Assembly: GCA_965224595.1 (NCBI GenBank)
Contig: OZ245058.1
Location: 682,001-746,000 of the forward strand
DNA from: Aliivibrio_A sp016764915
GTDB lineage: Bacteria > Pseudomonadota > Gammaproteobacteria > Enterobacterales > Vibrionaceae
Length of the DNA stretch: 64,000 nt
Reading direction: 5' to 3'
Each line of letters begins with the position of its first letter. Position 1 is the stretch's first letter. The notes beneath the pieces were generated by a model that was given only the letters and a program-made list of their open reading frames with translations, was not told the origin of the DNA and made no database searches. This document shows positions 8,572 to 17,605 of the stretch, in pieces. A program made the translations under genes and the position numbers.

Positions 8572-11500
8572 TGTGGATCTCTGATACGGCAGTAAAACGT
8601 CCGGTTGTTGCCATTGTATTGAGCTTATTGCTGTGTGTCTTTGGTATTGTCTCGTTCACCAAACTTGCAGTGAGAGAGATGCCCGATGTCGAGAGCCCAG
8701 TAGTGACCGTAATGACTCGTTATGAAGGGGCGGCTGCTACCATCATGGAGAGTCAGGTTACCTCTGTGCTTGAAGACCAAATCACCGGTATCAGTGGCAT
8801 TGATGAGATAACGTCAGTCACTAGGAATGGCATGTCTCGTATCACCATTACGTTTGATTTAGGTTGGAACCTAACAGAAGGAGTGAGTGATGTTCGAGAT
8901 GCCGTTGCTAAAGGCCAACGTGCATTACCAGATGAAGCAGATGATCCCATTGTGTCTAAAAATAATGGCTCCGGCGAAGCGTCCATGTACATTAATCTTA
9001 CGTCAACTGAGATGGATCGCACTCAGCTGACCGATTATGCACAAAGAGTGCTCGAAGATAGGTTCAGTCTTATCTCAGGTGTGAGTTCGATTAATATCTC
9101 TGGCGGTCTGTACAAAGTCATGTATGTCAAACTGGATCCCACTCAAATGGCTGGGCGTCAGGTCACCACATCCGATATCGTTAATGCTTTAAAAGCGGAG
9201 AATGTTGAAAATCCAGCAGGTGAAGTACGTAACGATACGACGGTGATGTCAGTACGCACCGCCAGGCTCTACTATGAACCTCAAGACTTTGATTATTTGG
9301 TGGTGAAAACGGCCAGTGATGGCACGCCAATCTACTTAAAAGACGTGGCGAAAGTCTCTGCCGGCGCTGAAAATGAAAACTCATCATTTAAAAGTGATGG
9401 TGTGGTGAACATAAGCTTAGGGATTATTCCGCAGTCAGATGCCAACCCGTTAGAAGTCGCGACAGCAGTGCATGAAGAAGTGGCAAAGATACAAAAATTT
9501 CTGCCGGAAGGGGCTCGTTTAGCCATCGATTATGATTCGACCGTTTTTATTGATCGCTCTATTAGCGAGGTCTACAACACACTCTTTATTACCGCCGGTT
9601 TGGTTATTCTTGTTCTTTACATTTTTATTGGCCAAATTCGGGCAACGCTAATACCCGCGATTACGGTTCCAGTGTCGTTGATCTCCTCACTTATTGCCGC
9701 TTACTATTTTGGTTTTTCGATCAACTTGATCACACTAATGGCGTTGATTCTTGCCATTGGATTGGTGGTGGATGATGCCATCGTGGTGGTGGAAAATATA
9801 TTCCACCACATTGAGCGCGGAGAAAAGCCGTTACTTGCCGCCTATAAAGGCACGCGAGAGGTCGGTTTTGCGGTTGTGGCCACCACATTAGTCTTGGTGA
9901 TGGTCTTTCTACCCATCTCTTTTATGGATGGCATGGTCGGTCTGCTGTTTACTGAGTTCTCGGTATTATTGGCGATGTCGGTGATCTTCTCATCATTGAT
10001 TGCACTGACGTTGACGCCTGTATTGGGCAGTAAAATATTAAAGATGAATGTTAAACCGAATGCGTTTAACCGCGCCGTGGATTCGTTTTTTCAACGTTTA
10101 GAGAGTCGTTATCGTCGAGCTGTCTCGGCTGCGGTTCGATTTCGTTGGGGGGCTCCTGTGATTATTGTTGCCTGTATTGCTGGCAGTTTCTGGTTAATGC
10201 AGCAGGTGCCATCGCAGTTAGCTCCGAAGGAAGATCGTGGTGTGCTGTTTGCCTTTGTTAAAGGGGCCGAAGGAACCAGTTATAACCGCATGACCGCCAA
10301 CATGGACATTGTAGAAGCGCGATTGATGCCGTTATTAGGGCAAGGTGTGATTAAGTCGTTCAGCACTCAAGCGCCTGCATTTGGAGGTAACGCGGGGGAT
10401 CAGACTGGTTTTGTTATTATGGTGCTTGAAGATTGGGCAGATCGAACGGTGGGCGCACAACAAGCGTTAGGCATGGTCAGCCAAGCACTGAAAGACATTC
10501 CGGATGTGATGGTTCGCCCAATGATGCCTGGCTTTAGAGGTGGTTCAAGTGATCCGGTTCAGTTTGTACTCGGCGGTTCGGATTACAGCGAACTGCAAAA
10601 GTGGGCGCAACTTCTGCAACAGGCGTCGGATAACAGCGGCATTATCAGTGGTGCGGATTTGAACTACTCTGAAAAAACGCCTGAGTTGGTGGTGTCGATC
10701 AATAAATCACTCGCCGCTGAGCTTGGTATCAGTGTTGAAGATGTCTCAAATACGTTAGAGATCATGCTCGGAGGGCGTAGTGAGACCACTTACATTGAGC
10801 GTGGTGAAGAGTACGATGTTTATCTGCGCGGAGATGAAAATAGCTTTAATAATGCGGGCGATTTGAGCCAAATTTACATGCGAACCGCATCGGGTGATTT
10901 GATCACCCTAGACACCATTACCCAGATTGATGAAGTGGCTTCGGCTAATCGCCTGTCTCATAACAATAAGCAGAAGTCGATTACTCTAAGCGGCACGGTT
11001 GCAGCCGGTTATACGCTGGGAGATGCGTTAGATTTCCTTGATGATACTGCGATAGAGCAACTGCCAAGTGACATCTCTGTCTCTTACAGTGGTGAGTCGA
11101 AAGAGTATAAAGAGAATCAAAGCAGCATTTTGTTTGTTTTTGGTTTGGCACTGTTGGTGGCTTATCTGGTACTCGCCGCGCAGTTTGAGAGCTTTATCAA
11201 CCCGCTCATAGTGATGTTTACGGTGCCAATGGGCGTGTTTGGCGGATTCTTAGGTCTCTATTTTATGAACCAAGGCCTAAATATCTATAGCCAGATTGGT
11301 ATGATCATGTTGATCGGTATGGTGACCAAAAACGGCATATTAATCGTTGAGTTTGCCAATCAGTTGCGAGATCGTGGGGTGGAATTTGAACAAGCGATTG
11401 TTGACGCCGCCGCTCGTCGATTACGGCCAATACTCATGACGGCATTTACGACGCTAGCAGGTTCGATCCCACTGATTATGTCAACGGGAGCAGGTTCAGA

Positions 11501-11684
11501 GAGCCGAATTGCAGTGGGTACAGTGGTGTTCTTCGGCATGGCTTTTTCAACCATGATCACTCTGTTTATTATTCCTGCTATGTATCGATTGCTCTCAAGC
11601 GCCACGCACTCACCGGGTTATATTGAAGCGGAACTGGAGAGAGAGTTAGCACTGGATGTGAAACAAAGAGCCACACATGGATAG
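8571..11684 (+). CDS. RND multidrug efflux permease (HAE1-like)
   Basis: This 1037-aa inner-membrane proton antiporter has the family's usual length and layout. TM1 is near residue 12 (PVVAIVLSLLLCVFG), a large periplasmic loop follows, then TM2-6 around 335-500, a second loop, and TM8-12 after about 860. The proton-relay aspartates are present in TM4 (IGLVVDDAIVVVENI), as is the TM10 lysine (GMVTKNGILIVEF). The ribosome site GAAGGAGA lies inside the end of the adaptor gene. Together they should form an AcrAB-like pump with an outer-membrane channel encoded elsewhere. The exact Vibrio paralogue (Vex/Vme series) cannot be named from sequence alone. Confidence 0.92.
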   Translation: MWISDTAVKRPVVAIVLSLLLCVFGIVSFTKLAVREMPDVESPVVTVMTRYEGAAATIMESQVTSVLEDQITGISGIDEITSVTRNGMSRITITFDLGWNLTEGVSDVRDAVAKGQRALPDEADDPIVSKNNGSGEASMYINLTSTEMDRTQLTDYAQRVLEDRFSLISGVSSINISGGLYKVMYVKLDPTQMAGRQVTTSDIVNALKAENVENPAGEVRNDTTVMSVRTARLYYEPQDFDYLVVKTASDGTPIYLKDVAKVSAGAENENSSFKSDGVVNISLGIIPQSDANPLEVATAVHEEVAKIQKFLPEGARLAIDYDSTVFIDRSISEVYNTLFITAGLVILVLYIFIGQIRATLIPAITVPVSLISSLIAAYYFGFSINLITLMALILAIGLVVDDAIVVVENIFHHIERGEKPLLAAYKGTREVGFAVVATTLVLVMVFLPISFMDGMVGLLFTEFSVLLAMSVIFSSLIALTLTPVLGSKILKMNVKPNAFNRAVDSFFQRLESRYRRAVSAAVRFRWGAPVIIVACIAGSFWLMQQVPSQLAPKEDRGVLFAFVKGAEGTSYNRMTANMDIVEARLMPLLGQGVIKSFSTQAPAFGGNAGDQTGFVIMVLEDWADRTVGAQQALGMVSQALKDIPDVMVRPMMPGFRGGSSDPVQFVLGGSDYSELQKWAQLLQQASDNSGIISGADLNYSEKTPELVVSINKSLAAELGISVEDVSNTLEIMLGGRSETTYIERGEEYDVYLRGDENSFNNAGDLSQIYMRTASGDLITLDTITQIDEVASANRLSHNNKQKSITLSGTVAAGYTLGDALDFLDDTAIEQLPSDISVSYSGESKEYKENQSSILFVFGLALLVAYLVLAAQFESFINPLIVMFTVPMGVFGGFLGLYFMNQGLNIYSQIGMIMLIGMVTKNGILIVEFANQLRDRGVEFEQAIVDAAARRLRPILMTAFTTLAGSIPLIMSTGAGSESRIAVGTVVFFGMAFSTMITLFIIPAMYRLLSSATHSPGYIEAELERELALDVKQRATHG

Positions 11685-11703
11685 AAAGAAACGAATGAAG
11701 AAA

Positions 11704-11730
11704 TAAAGCCAGTCACGATGACTGGCTTTA
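11704..11730. terminator. Bidirectional intrinsic terminator between the RND operon and prtV
   Basis: A perfect 12-bp stem (11704-11715 with 11719-11730, core AAAGCCAGTCA) with a 3-base loop sits between two convergent genes. A/T-rich flanks on both sides allow termination in both directions. Confidence 0.8.
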
Positions 11731-11763
11731 TACTTTGTGTGGCACTCTTAAAAGATCAATCGA

Positions 11764-14520
11764 TTAATGTAGAACAATCCTTTGTTTCTTTTTCGAGGTG
11801 TTACCACTGTTATCTTTGACGATAATGGTGACTTTGTTTTTCTTTTGTTGGAAGTAGTGAATGATAAATGTGCCTTTTTTCTTCACACCATTTGGCAATT
11901 TCCATTTGGTCTTCACAATATCACCATCAACATCGTAGCTGGTTGACCAAAGGAAGGTTAACCCGCCCATATTGAAGAAATCAAAATCAGCAACCGGTGC
12001 TTGGTTTGGCATAAACACGTCAACCGATTGCTGTTGGCTGTGTGATTTACCTAAGTTATCGGTAACGGTTAATGTGACTGGGTAAACGCCCGCTTCACTG
12101 TAGACATGAGTAGGGTTCACTTTGTCGCTTACTGCGCCATCACCAAAGTCCCACTCATAGCGCTCAATGGTTCCATCATCATCTTCACTGTCGTTTTCAA
12201 ACTGAACCATTAACTCGTTCACTTCAAATTCAAACTCAGCTTTAGGGGCCATGTTGTCCGCAATATCCGTCGAGATACGCAGCACACCATAAGCGTTATC
12301 CTCCGCTTGATCCAGAATCTCGATAGTGATGCCATAAGGGGTCAGAATTCGACCTGAATCTGGCGCACCTGCAGAGCTGTAGTCCTCTTTGTCGTTAAAC
12401 AGTGCAGTGTTATCAAGGTGGAAATCTTCTAAGGTATCGCCATCTTTATTCGTTAAGCTAAAGATATCTTGTGAGTGAAGTGAGAACGCTGCATCTCTGA
12501 CTTGGTATCGTGTTTGTGCGATTTCACCACTGGTGGCCCAGGTAAGCGCATTGGTGTCGGCATCAACAACCCCTAACCAACCGTTACCAGGGTGATCACC
12601 GACCCAGTTATTGGTCATTGAGTTATCGACATACCAAATCAGTAGACCCGGTTCAAATGACATGTTTTGACCCATACGAGTAATATGGTTCAGGCCGTTA
12701 TCCACTTGGTCATGGTTACGCCACTGAAGTAGGTAGTAGTGTTCGGCTAGATGGAAACCATCATTTACACTGTAGCCGTTTAGAGCGAACTTAGGCGTAG
12801 ATTCAACGTTATCAATAGCCTCAATCACACCATCAACATCTAATTCAAGCGTATCAATATAGAGGCCCTCTTCAATAACGGCTCCATCAGTTACGTAATC
12901 AAAGCTCAGTTTGATGGTTTGCCCAGCCCAAGGCGTTAGGTCAAACAGTGCGTCTTCCCAACCGGTAGAGACACCTGAGATTGCAGGCACTAAACCCATC
13001 GCTTCTGGATCATCCATGGTGGTAATGTTGCCTTCAATGGGGGTGCCATTGACTAAAATGCGTGCAAAGTCGTAGGCAACTTCAATGTTAAACCACGCTT
13101 TAAACTTAAGCGTAACATTGCTAGCAGCAGGGATAACAAGGTCCATTGACATGGAGGTATTCAGATTGTTACCGCGATCGGAATAGTAGTGAGCACTGCC
13201 TTCAAAAGGGGTGACACCGGTGACATTTTTCAACGGAAGATCAATGCGCACTTGGTTACGACTGTCATTATTGGTGGTTTGATGCAGCGTAACGATCTCC
13301 TCTTTGTTGCTGAGGGCATCAAGGCTCATTGTTTCGCTATCAGCCCAACGTCCCTCTAGAGAGGCTTGTAGGAAGGCTTTTGCATAACCACTAAACGCGG
13401 TCGGTTCTGTTCCTTGTATGATACCCGCCCAGCTGCCTGAAGACATGATAGACCAGTAAGAGACGGGTTCGCCTTTGCCAGAATAATTGGTGTCATACTC
13501 ATCGGGTAGACCCAAATCGTGGCCATATTCATGCGCACAGATACCAGCAGCAGCATCAATGGGTTGAATGGTGTAATCGTAAGCGGCGTACTGGCCATTC
13601 CAACGATCAGGTAGAGAGCTGGTGGTGCCTTCTAGCACAAATGGGCTGCTTAAATTCCAGCGGTGGGCCCAAATCGCATCTGCGCCTAATACTCCGCCAC
13701 CCATCTCTTCACCAATGGAGGCGTGGAAAACCATCAAGTGATCGATAAGACCATCGGGTTCGTTGTAGTCGCCATCGCCATCGTAGTCATAGCGGTCTTC
13801 AATATCGTATTCAGATAAATCAATCGTTGGATCGGAAGCAAGTTGCGCCAGAGCTTCACGTACCAGCTCTTTAGCGTTCATATCATTATCGGTGACTGCG
13901 TCGTTTTTGCCGTAATAGTTGGCGCTCTTAGATGCTCGATACCAACGAGTCGCTTCGCCATCCACGCTGTAAGTATTGCCTGATTCACTCTCATAATATT
14001 GACTCATCGAAATGAGGTTTTCACCGTTTGGTCCGTCATAACCCGTAGGTGAAAAAAGAAGGTTTTTATAATGTGTTGAGTCGTATGAGTCGTAGTACAT
14101 GCCAGTATGGTCTGGCGTAAGTTGGTTGTCATCCCAAGGGAGATCAGGGAAATCAATCAACACAGCCAACACTTTGTCGGTACGTTTGGTTTGCGTTGAG
14201 AACATCATTGCTCTGGCGTTGTTGTTATTGGCACCAAACTGAATCTTTTTCAGTATTTTTGCATGCTCATGTTGCGCTTGCTTATTAAATACAGCGTCAT
14301 CTTTGATTTTATGCGATTTTCTTTTTAAATATTGTTTTACGGCTTCTTCGATCTCCAACACACTAGCACCAGGATTGATGGTGCCATTTGCTGTGAGCAT
14401 CTCAGCTATTTTGTCTTTATTGGCTATCGCTAAATCTGCTGGGGTTGAGGCAAAAGCGGTGACTCCCCCCATTGCAACCAGCAGTGATGCCGTGAGCAAA
14501 CTGTTTTTAAGTATACGCAT
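11764..14520 (-). CDS. prtV: Secreted M6 metalloprotease PrtV (immune-inhibitor-A family) with PKD domain
   Basis: This 918-aa protein has a signal peptide (MRILKNSLLTASLLVAMGGVTAFAS), a propeptide, and an M6 catalytic domain containing the zinc site HEYGHDLGLPDEYD (HExxHxxGxxD). A jelly-roll-like region follows, then a C-terminal PKD domain (NDSEDDDGTIERYEWDFGDG and YPVTLTVTD) and a second weaker PKD-like unit (SYDVDGDIVKTKWKLPNG). Length and architecture match Vibrio cholerae PrtV, an extracellular protease implicated in killing of bacterivores and in cytotoxicity. The ribosome site AAAGGA lies 7 bases before the ATG. It is probably exported by Sec and type II secretion and matured by propeptide and C-terminal cleavage; that is known of the family, not seen here. 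Confidence 0.9.
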   Translation of the reverse strand: MRILKNSLLTASLLVAMGGVTAFASTPADLAIANKDKIAEMLTANGTINPGASVLEIEEAVKQYLKRKSHKIKDDAVFNKQAQHEHAKILKKIQFGANNNNARAMMFSTQTKRTDKVLAVLIDFPDLPWDDNQLTPDHTGMYYDSYDSTHYKNLLFSPTGYDGPNGENLISMSQYYESESGNTYSVDGEATRWYRASKSANYYGKNDAVTDNDMNAKELVREALAQLASDPTIDLSEYDIEDRYDYDGDGDYNEPDGLIDHLMVFHASIGEEMGGGVLGADAIWAHRWNLSSPFVLEGTTSSLPDRWNGQYAAYDYTIQPIDAAAGICAHEYGHDLGLPDEYDTNYSGKGEPVSYWSIMSSGSWAGIIQGTEPTAFSGYAKAFLQASLEGRWADSETMSLDALSNKEEIVTLHQTTNNDSRNQVRIDLPLKNVTGVTPFEGSAHYYSDRGNNLNTSMSMDLVIPAASNVTLKFKAWFNIEVAYDFARILVNGTPIEGNITTMDDPEAMGLVPAISGVSTGWEDALFDLTPWAGQTIKLSFDYVTDGAVIEEGLYIDTLELDVDGVIEAIDNVESTPKFALNGYSVNDGFHLAEHYYLLQWRNHDQVDNGLNHITRMGQNMSFEPGLLIWYVDNSMTNNWVGDHPGNGWLGVVDADTNALTWATSGEIAQTRYQVRDAAFSLHSQDIFSLTNKDGDTLEDFHLDNTALFNDKEDYSSAGAPDSGRILTPYGITIEILDQAEDNAYGVLRISTDIADNMAPKAEFEFEVNELMVQFENDSEDDDGTIERYEWDFGDGAVSDKVNPTHVYSEAGVYPVTLTVTDNLGKSHSQQQSVDVFMPNQAPVADFDFFNMGGLTFLWSTSYDVDGDIVKTKWKLPNGVKKKGTFIIHYFQQKKNKVTIIVKDNSGNTSKKKQRIVLH

Positions 14521-14626
14521 TATTATTCCTTTAAAGTGTGTTACTTGGGTTTGGTTTTTTGTGATTAAAGTTATAAAATATAAAGTATAAAATTTGAGAT
14601 TAAACGAGTGCTTAGAACACGGAATT

Positions 14627-14929
14627 CTATTCAGGCTTAATGCATTCGGTTCCTTCCGTGGTATGGGATGGCGATGGGGTCTGCTTGCTTAGAGCCTGTG
14701 ACGACGGGGGAGGTTTGGGCGTCGCCGAGTTTTTATGTTGAGTGTGCACCGCTCTCTTATTGAGGTAGATTTGTAGGGCTTTTTGTTGTTCAGAATAGGA
14801 GAGCTCAGAGCAGATAACACCTGAGTTTATAAGTGATTTAAGTAAAACTTCATCGTTAACCGCTGAGCTGCTTGCGTTAGAGAATTGTAGTGGGATTATG
14901 ATAAAAATCAGAGTAAACCATCGCTTCAT
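14627..14929 (-). CDS. Small secreted hypothetical protein upstream of prtV
   Basis: This is a 100-aa protein with a convincing signal peptide (MKRWFTLIFIIIPLQFSNAS) and a Pro/Ser/Thr-rich tail (TPKPPPSSQALSKQTPSPS) ending TECIKPE. I prefer the ATG at 14929, with AGGTG six bases upstream, over an in-frame GTG at 14938. Two cysteines (GVICSEL and TECIKP) could form one disulfide in the periplasm or outside. It lies 107 bp upstream of prtV on the same strand, so cotranscription is possible but unproven. I do not recognise the family. Confidence 0.6.
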   Translation of the reverse strand: MKRWFTLIFIIIPLQFSNASSSAVNDEVLLKSLINSGVICSELSYSEQQKALQIYLNKRAVHTQHKNSATPKPPPSSQALSKQTPSPSHTTEGTECIKPE

Positions 14930-15178
14930 TACTAGCACCTACGCTAAGAAATCTAATTATAAGCTAGAGTTATTTGAGTGAAAATTCATTTAAAAATGTA
15001 AAATAAAATTGAAATTTGTAAGGAAGTTGAATGGAAATCTCGGTGATAATAGTAAGAGTTACATTATTTATTATTAAATTGTGAAGGTATTGGTGAATTG
15101 TTGAGCGGGGATTATTGAGCAAGTGAATGAATTTACTCAATTACCCCCAAAAGAATAGTTTAGCGAATCAATCTATAC

Positions 15179-15835
15179 TTATGCACTTTTACTAGATAAA
15201 TATTCTTCAAGTCCATTTTGTCTTAGTTCACATGCTGGGCACTCTTTACAGCCGCTTCCAATGATGCCGTTATAGCAGGTTAGGGTGTGGTTACGGACAA
15301 AGTCTAACTTGCCAAATGAGTCTGCAAGTTGCCAAGTCTGCGCTTTATTCAACCACATTAACGGGGTTTCAATCTTGAGCTGCCTGTCCATCCCCAATAC
15401 TAGCGATTGGTTAATCGATTTAACAAACTCATCACGGCAATCTGGGTAACCAGAAAAATCGGTTTCACACACACCCGTTATTATCACCTCTGCCCCCAGT
15501 TGATAGGCGTATATTCCCGCCAATGTAAGGAACAGGATATTTCGTCCCGGCACAAAGGAGTTAGGTAAACCGTTCTCTTGCAGCTCATGTGAGACCGGGA
15601 TACTGTCACGGGTTAATGAGCTGATGGCTAACTCATTAAGCAGGCTAACATCCATGATTTTGTGCGATGTTGCGCCAAGTTCTTTAGCCACTTTTTTTGC
15701 TACATCAATCTCTTGGCTGTGACGTTGTCCATAATCAAATGTAATGCAGTGGACGTGATCATATTGAGTAAGGGCTTGAATCAAACAGGTTGTGGAGTCT
15801 TGGCCACCACTAAAAACAACAATTGCAGAGCTCAT
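15179..15835 (-). CDS. queC: 7-cyano-7-deazaguanine synthase QueC
   Basis: This 218-aa enzyme converts 7-carboxy-7-deazaguanine to preQ0 with ATP and ammonia in queuosine synthesis. The N-terminal PP-loop SGGQDSTT binds ATP. The C-terminal cysteine cluster CYNGIIGSGCKECPAC supplies the four zinc ligands, and FVPGRNILFL is a family landmark. An upstream in-frame ATG (15844) abuts the ribosome site AAAAGG. The ATG at 15835 gives the normal N-terminus MSSAIVVFSGG and proper spacing, so I use it. In E. coli queC lies a few genes from decR-mdlAB, which agrees with the order here. Queuosine modifies tRNA-Tyr among others, so a functional link with the tRNA-Tyr array is possible but general. Confidence 0.95.
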   Translation of the reverse strand: MSSAIVVFSGGQDSTTCLIQALTQYDHVHCITFDYGQRHSQEIDVAKKVAKELGATSHKIMDVSLLNELAISSLTRDSIPVSHELQENGLPNSFVPGRNILFLTLAGIYAYQLGAEVIITGVCETDFSGYPDCRDEFVKSINQSLVLGMDRQLKIETPLMWLNKAQTWQLADSFGKLDFVRNHTLTCYNGIIGSGCKECPACELRQNGLEEYLSSKSA

Positions 15836-15883
15836 TTTGATCATCCTTTTGGTCTAATGAGTGGATCTTAAGTCACTGGATAC

Positions 15884-15913
15884 AAAAAAGCCACTGAGAT
15901 CCAGTGGCAAAAA
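15884..15913 (-). terminator. Intrinsic terminator after the cysteine-synthase-like gene
   Basis: A 7-bp stem GCCACTG (15890-15896) pairs with 15902-15908 around a 5-base loop, flanked by A5-A6 runs on both sides. On the minus strand it ends in a T-run, directly downstream of the gene at 15942-17006, and separates it from queC. Confidence 0.8.
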
Positions 15914-15941
15914 GTGTTGTAAATAATATTAAGGGACAGCT

Positions 15942-17006
15942 TTACAACAAAGATGTCTGCTCAAACTCTTCTAATTTTTTCAAATAAGGGGTGATATCAC
16001 CAATGTTATTCTCCACCCAATTGTGGTCATAGTAGCTGTCTAAGTATCGTTCGCCACTGTCGCAAAGCAATGTCACGATTGATCCTGTTTCACCACGCTG
16101 TTTCATTTCTACGGCAAGTTGCAGAGCGCCATATAAGTTTGTGCCAGTAGAAGGGCCCGCTTTTCGTCCAATTTGTTGTTCTAACCAGTAGATGGTGGCC
16201 ACACTGGCAGCATCGGCTATGGTTCGCATCTCATCGATGACGGTCGGGATGAAACTCGGTTCTACTCTTGGGCGACCAATTCCCTCAATTCGACTTCCTC
16301 GATCCAGAGTTAATGTTTTATCACCACTTTTATAATAATCGTGAAAAACAGAGTGCTCAGGGTCAACAACACAGAGTTTGGTATGGTGCTGTTGATAACG
16401 AATAAATCGACCTATTGTTGCTGATGTTCCCCCCGTACCTGGGCTCATAACAATCCAGGTTGGGATCGGGTGACTCTCCAGTGACATCTGGTTATAGATA
16501 CTATCGGCAATGTTGTTGTTTCCACGCCAGTCTGTCGCACGCTCGGCAAAGGTAAATTGGTCCATGTAATGGCCATTGAGCTCTTTGGCTAATCGTTTTG
16601 ATTCATCGTAAATCTCATCTGAACGATCCACAAAATGCACTTGACCCCCATACATCTTAATAAGCTCAATTTTTTTACAGGCTGTGGATTTTGGAACCAC
16701 GGCAATAAAGGGCAGACCAATTAAACGAGCAAAATAGGCTTCTGAAACGGCAGTGCTACCCGATGAGGATTCAATAATGGTGGTTTCAGCTCCAACCCAG
16801 CCATTACTGATGGCGTAGAGAAACAGTGAACGGGCGAGTCGATGCTTTAATGAACCTGTTGGGTGGGTACTTTCATCCTTTAGATAGAGGTCAACTCCAG
16901 CTAAACAAGGAATCTCCAGTTTGATTAGATGAGTATCTGCGGAGCGTTGGTAATCGGCGTCAATAGCGCTGATCGCATTGTTTATCCAGTTATGATCGAT
17001 AGACAT
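15942..17006 (-). CDS. PLP-dependent cysteine synthase/desulfhydrase-like enzyme
   Basis: This 354-aa fold-type II PLP enzyme of the cysteine synthase/cystathionine beta-synthase superfamily has the PLP lysine in HPTGSLKHRLA, the substrate-binding loop ESSSGSTAVSEA, and the phosphate-binding glycine loop SPGTGGTSATIGR. The spacing differs from CysK/CysM, and the C-terminus (KKLEEFEQTSLL) lacks CBS domains. It is divergent from an Lrp/AsnC regulator of the DecR type, across a 127-bp region. In E. coli DecR controls cysteine detoxification, so a cysteine-degrading (desulfhydrase) role is more likely than synthesis. That is inference. The ribosome site is GAGAG about six bases before the ATG. 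It is not part of the E. coli arrangement at this spot. Confidence 0.85.
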   Translation of the reverse strand: MSIDHNWINNAISAIDADYQRSADTHLIKLEIPCLAGVDLYLKDESTHPTGSLKHRLARSLFLYAISNGWVGAETTIIESSSGSTAVSEAYFARLIGLPFIAVVPKSTACKKIELIKMYGGQVHFVDRSDEIYDESKRLAKELNGHYMDQFTFAERATDWRGNNNIADSIYNQMSLESHPIPTWIVMSPGTGGTSATIGRFIRYQQHHTKLCVVDPEHSVFHDYYKSGDKTLTLDRGSRIEGIGRPRVEPSFIPTVIDEMRTIADAASVATIYWLEQQIGRKAGPSTGTNLYGALQLAVEMKQRGETGSIVTLLCDSGERYLDSYYDHNWVENNIGDITPYLKKLEEFEQTSLL

Positions 17007-17099
17007 AATACTCTCAATTAATTTTTTGTTTGGTAGGAATAATTTAACGCTATACTGGGAGTAAAACTTTGTTATATTCTAGTTAATAACGCATTTAAT

Positions 17100-17112
17100 A
17101 GAAAAATTTTCT
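17100..17112. promoter_or_regulatory. Candidate DecR operator in the divergent intergenic region
   Basis: A short inverted repeat AGAAAA/TTTTCT with a one-base centre lies 22 bp before the decR start and about 95 bp before the divergent enzyme gene. Lrp/AsnC proteins bind such short AT-rich palindromes near their own gene. The assignment is positional only. Confidence 0.35.
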
Positions 17113-17133
17113 CTTACAGGGTGATGATAAACA

Positions 17134-17595
17134 ATGGAATTGGATAGAGTTGATAAGAAATTGCTACAGCTGTTACAACTAGATGGCACGCTCTCTCTTG
17201 CTGAATTGGCCGAAACGGTCAACTTAACCACCACCCCTTGTTGGAAACGTCTCAAAAGGATGGAAGAGAACGGGATAATTAGCAAACGCGTGGCGCTGCT
17301 TGATCCTGAGAAGTTGGGGCTCTCTTTTACCGCGTTTGTACAGGTAAAAACCAGCGATCACTCCCATGAGTGGTACCGACAGTTTGTAGAGATCATCTCT
17401 GAGTACACTGAAGTGATGGAGTTTTATCGTATGGCAGGAGAGTATGACTATATGATGAAAGTGTTGGTGGCAGACATGAAACAGTTTGATCTTTTTTATA
17501 AACGTTTGGTTAATAGCATTGATGGATTAACCAATGTGACCTCTACGTTTGCCATGGAGCCTCTAAAATACACTACGGCGCTGCCGATCAGTTAA
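17134..17595 (+). CDS. decR: Lrp/AsnC-family cysteine-responsive regulator DecR
   Basis: This 153-aa protein has an N-terminal winged HTH (LDRVDKKLLQLLQLDGTLSLAELAETVNLTTTPCWKRLKRMEENGII) and a C-terminal RAM ligand-binding domain (SFTAFVQVKTSD through EYDYMMKVLVADM). Its length and its place just upstream of mdlA match E. coli DecR (YbaO), an activator of cysteine detoxification. Divergent transcription from a cysteine-type PLP enzyme strengthens the idea that it senses cysteine and controls that gene. It lies 10 bp from mdlA, so the two may be cotranscribed. Confidence 0.88.
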   Translation: MELDRVDKKLLQLLQLDGTLSLAELAETVNLTTTPCWKRLKRMEENGIISKRVALLDPEKLGLSFTAFVQVKTSDHSHEWYRQFVEIISEYTEVMEFYRMAGEYDYMMKVLVADMKQFDLFYKRLVNSIDGLTNVTSTFAMEPLKYTTALPIS

Positions 17596-17605
17596 CGGAG
17601 AGAGA

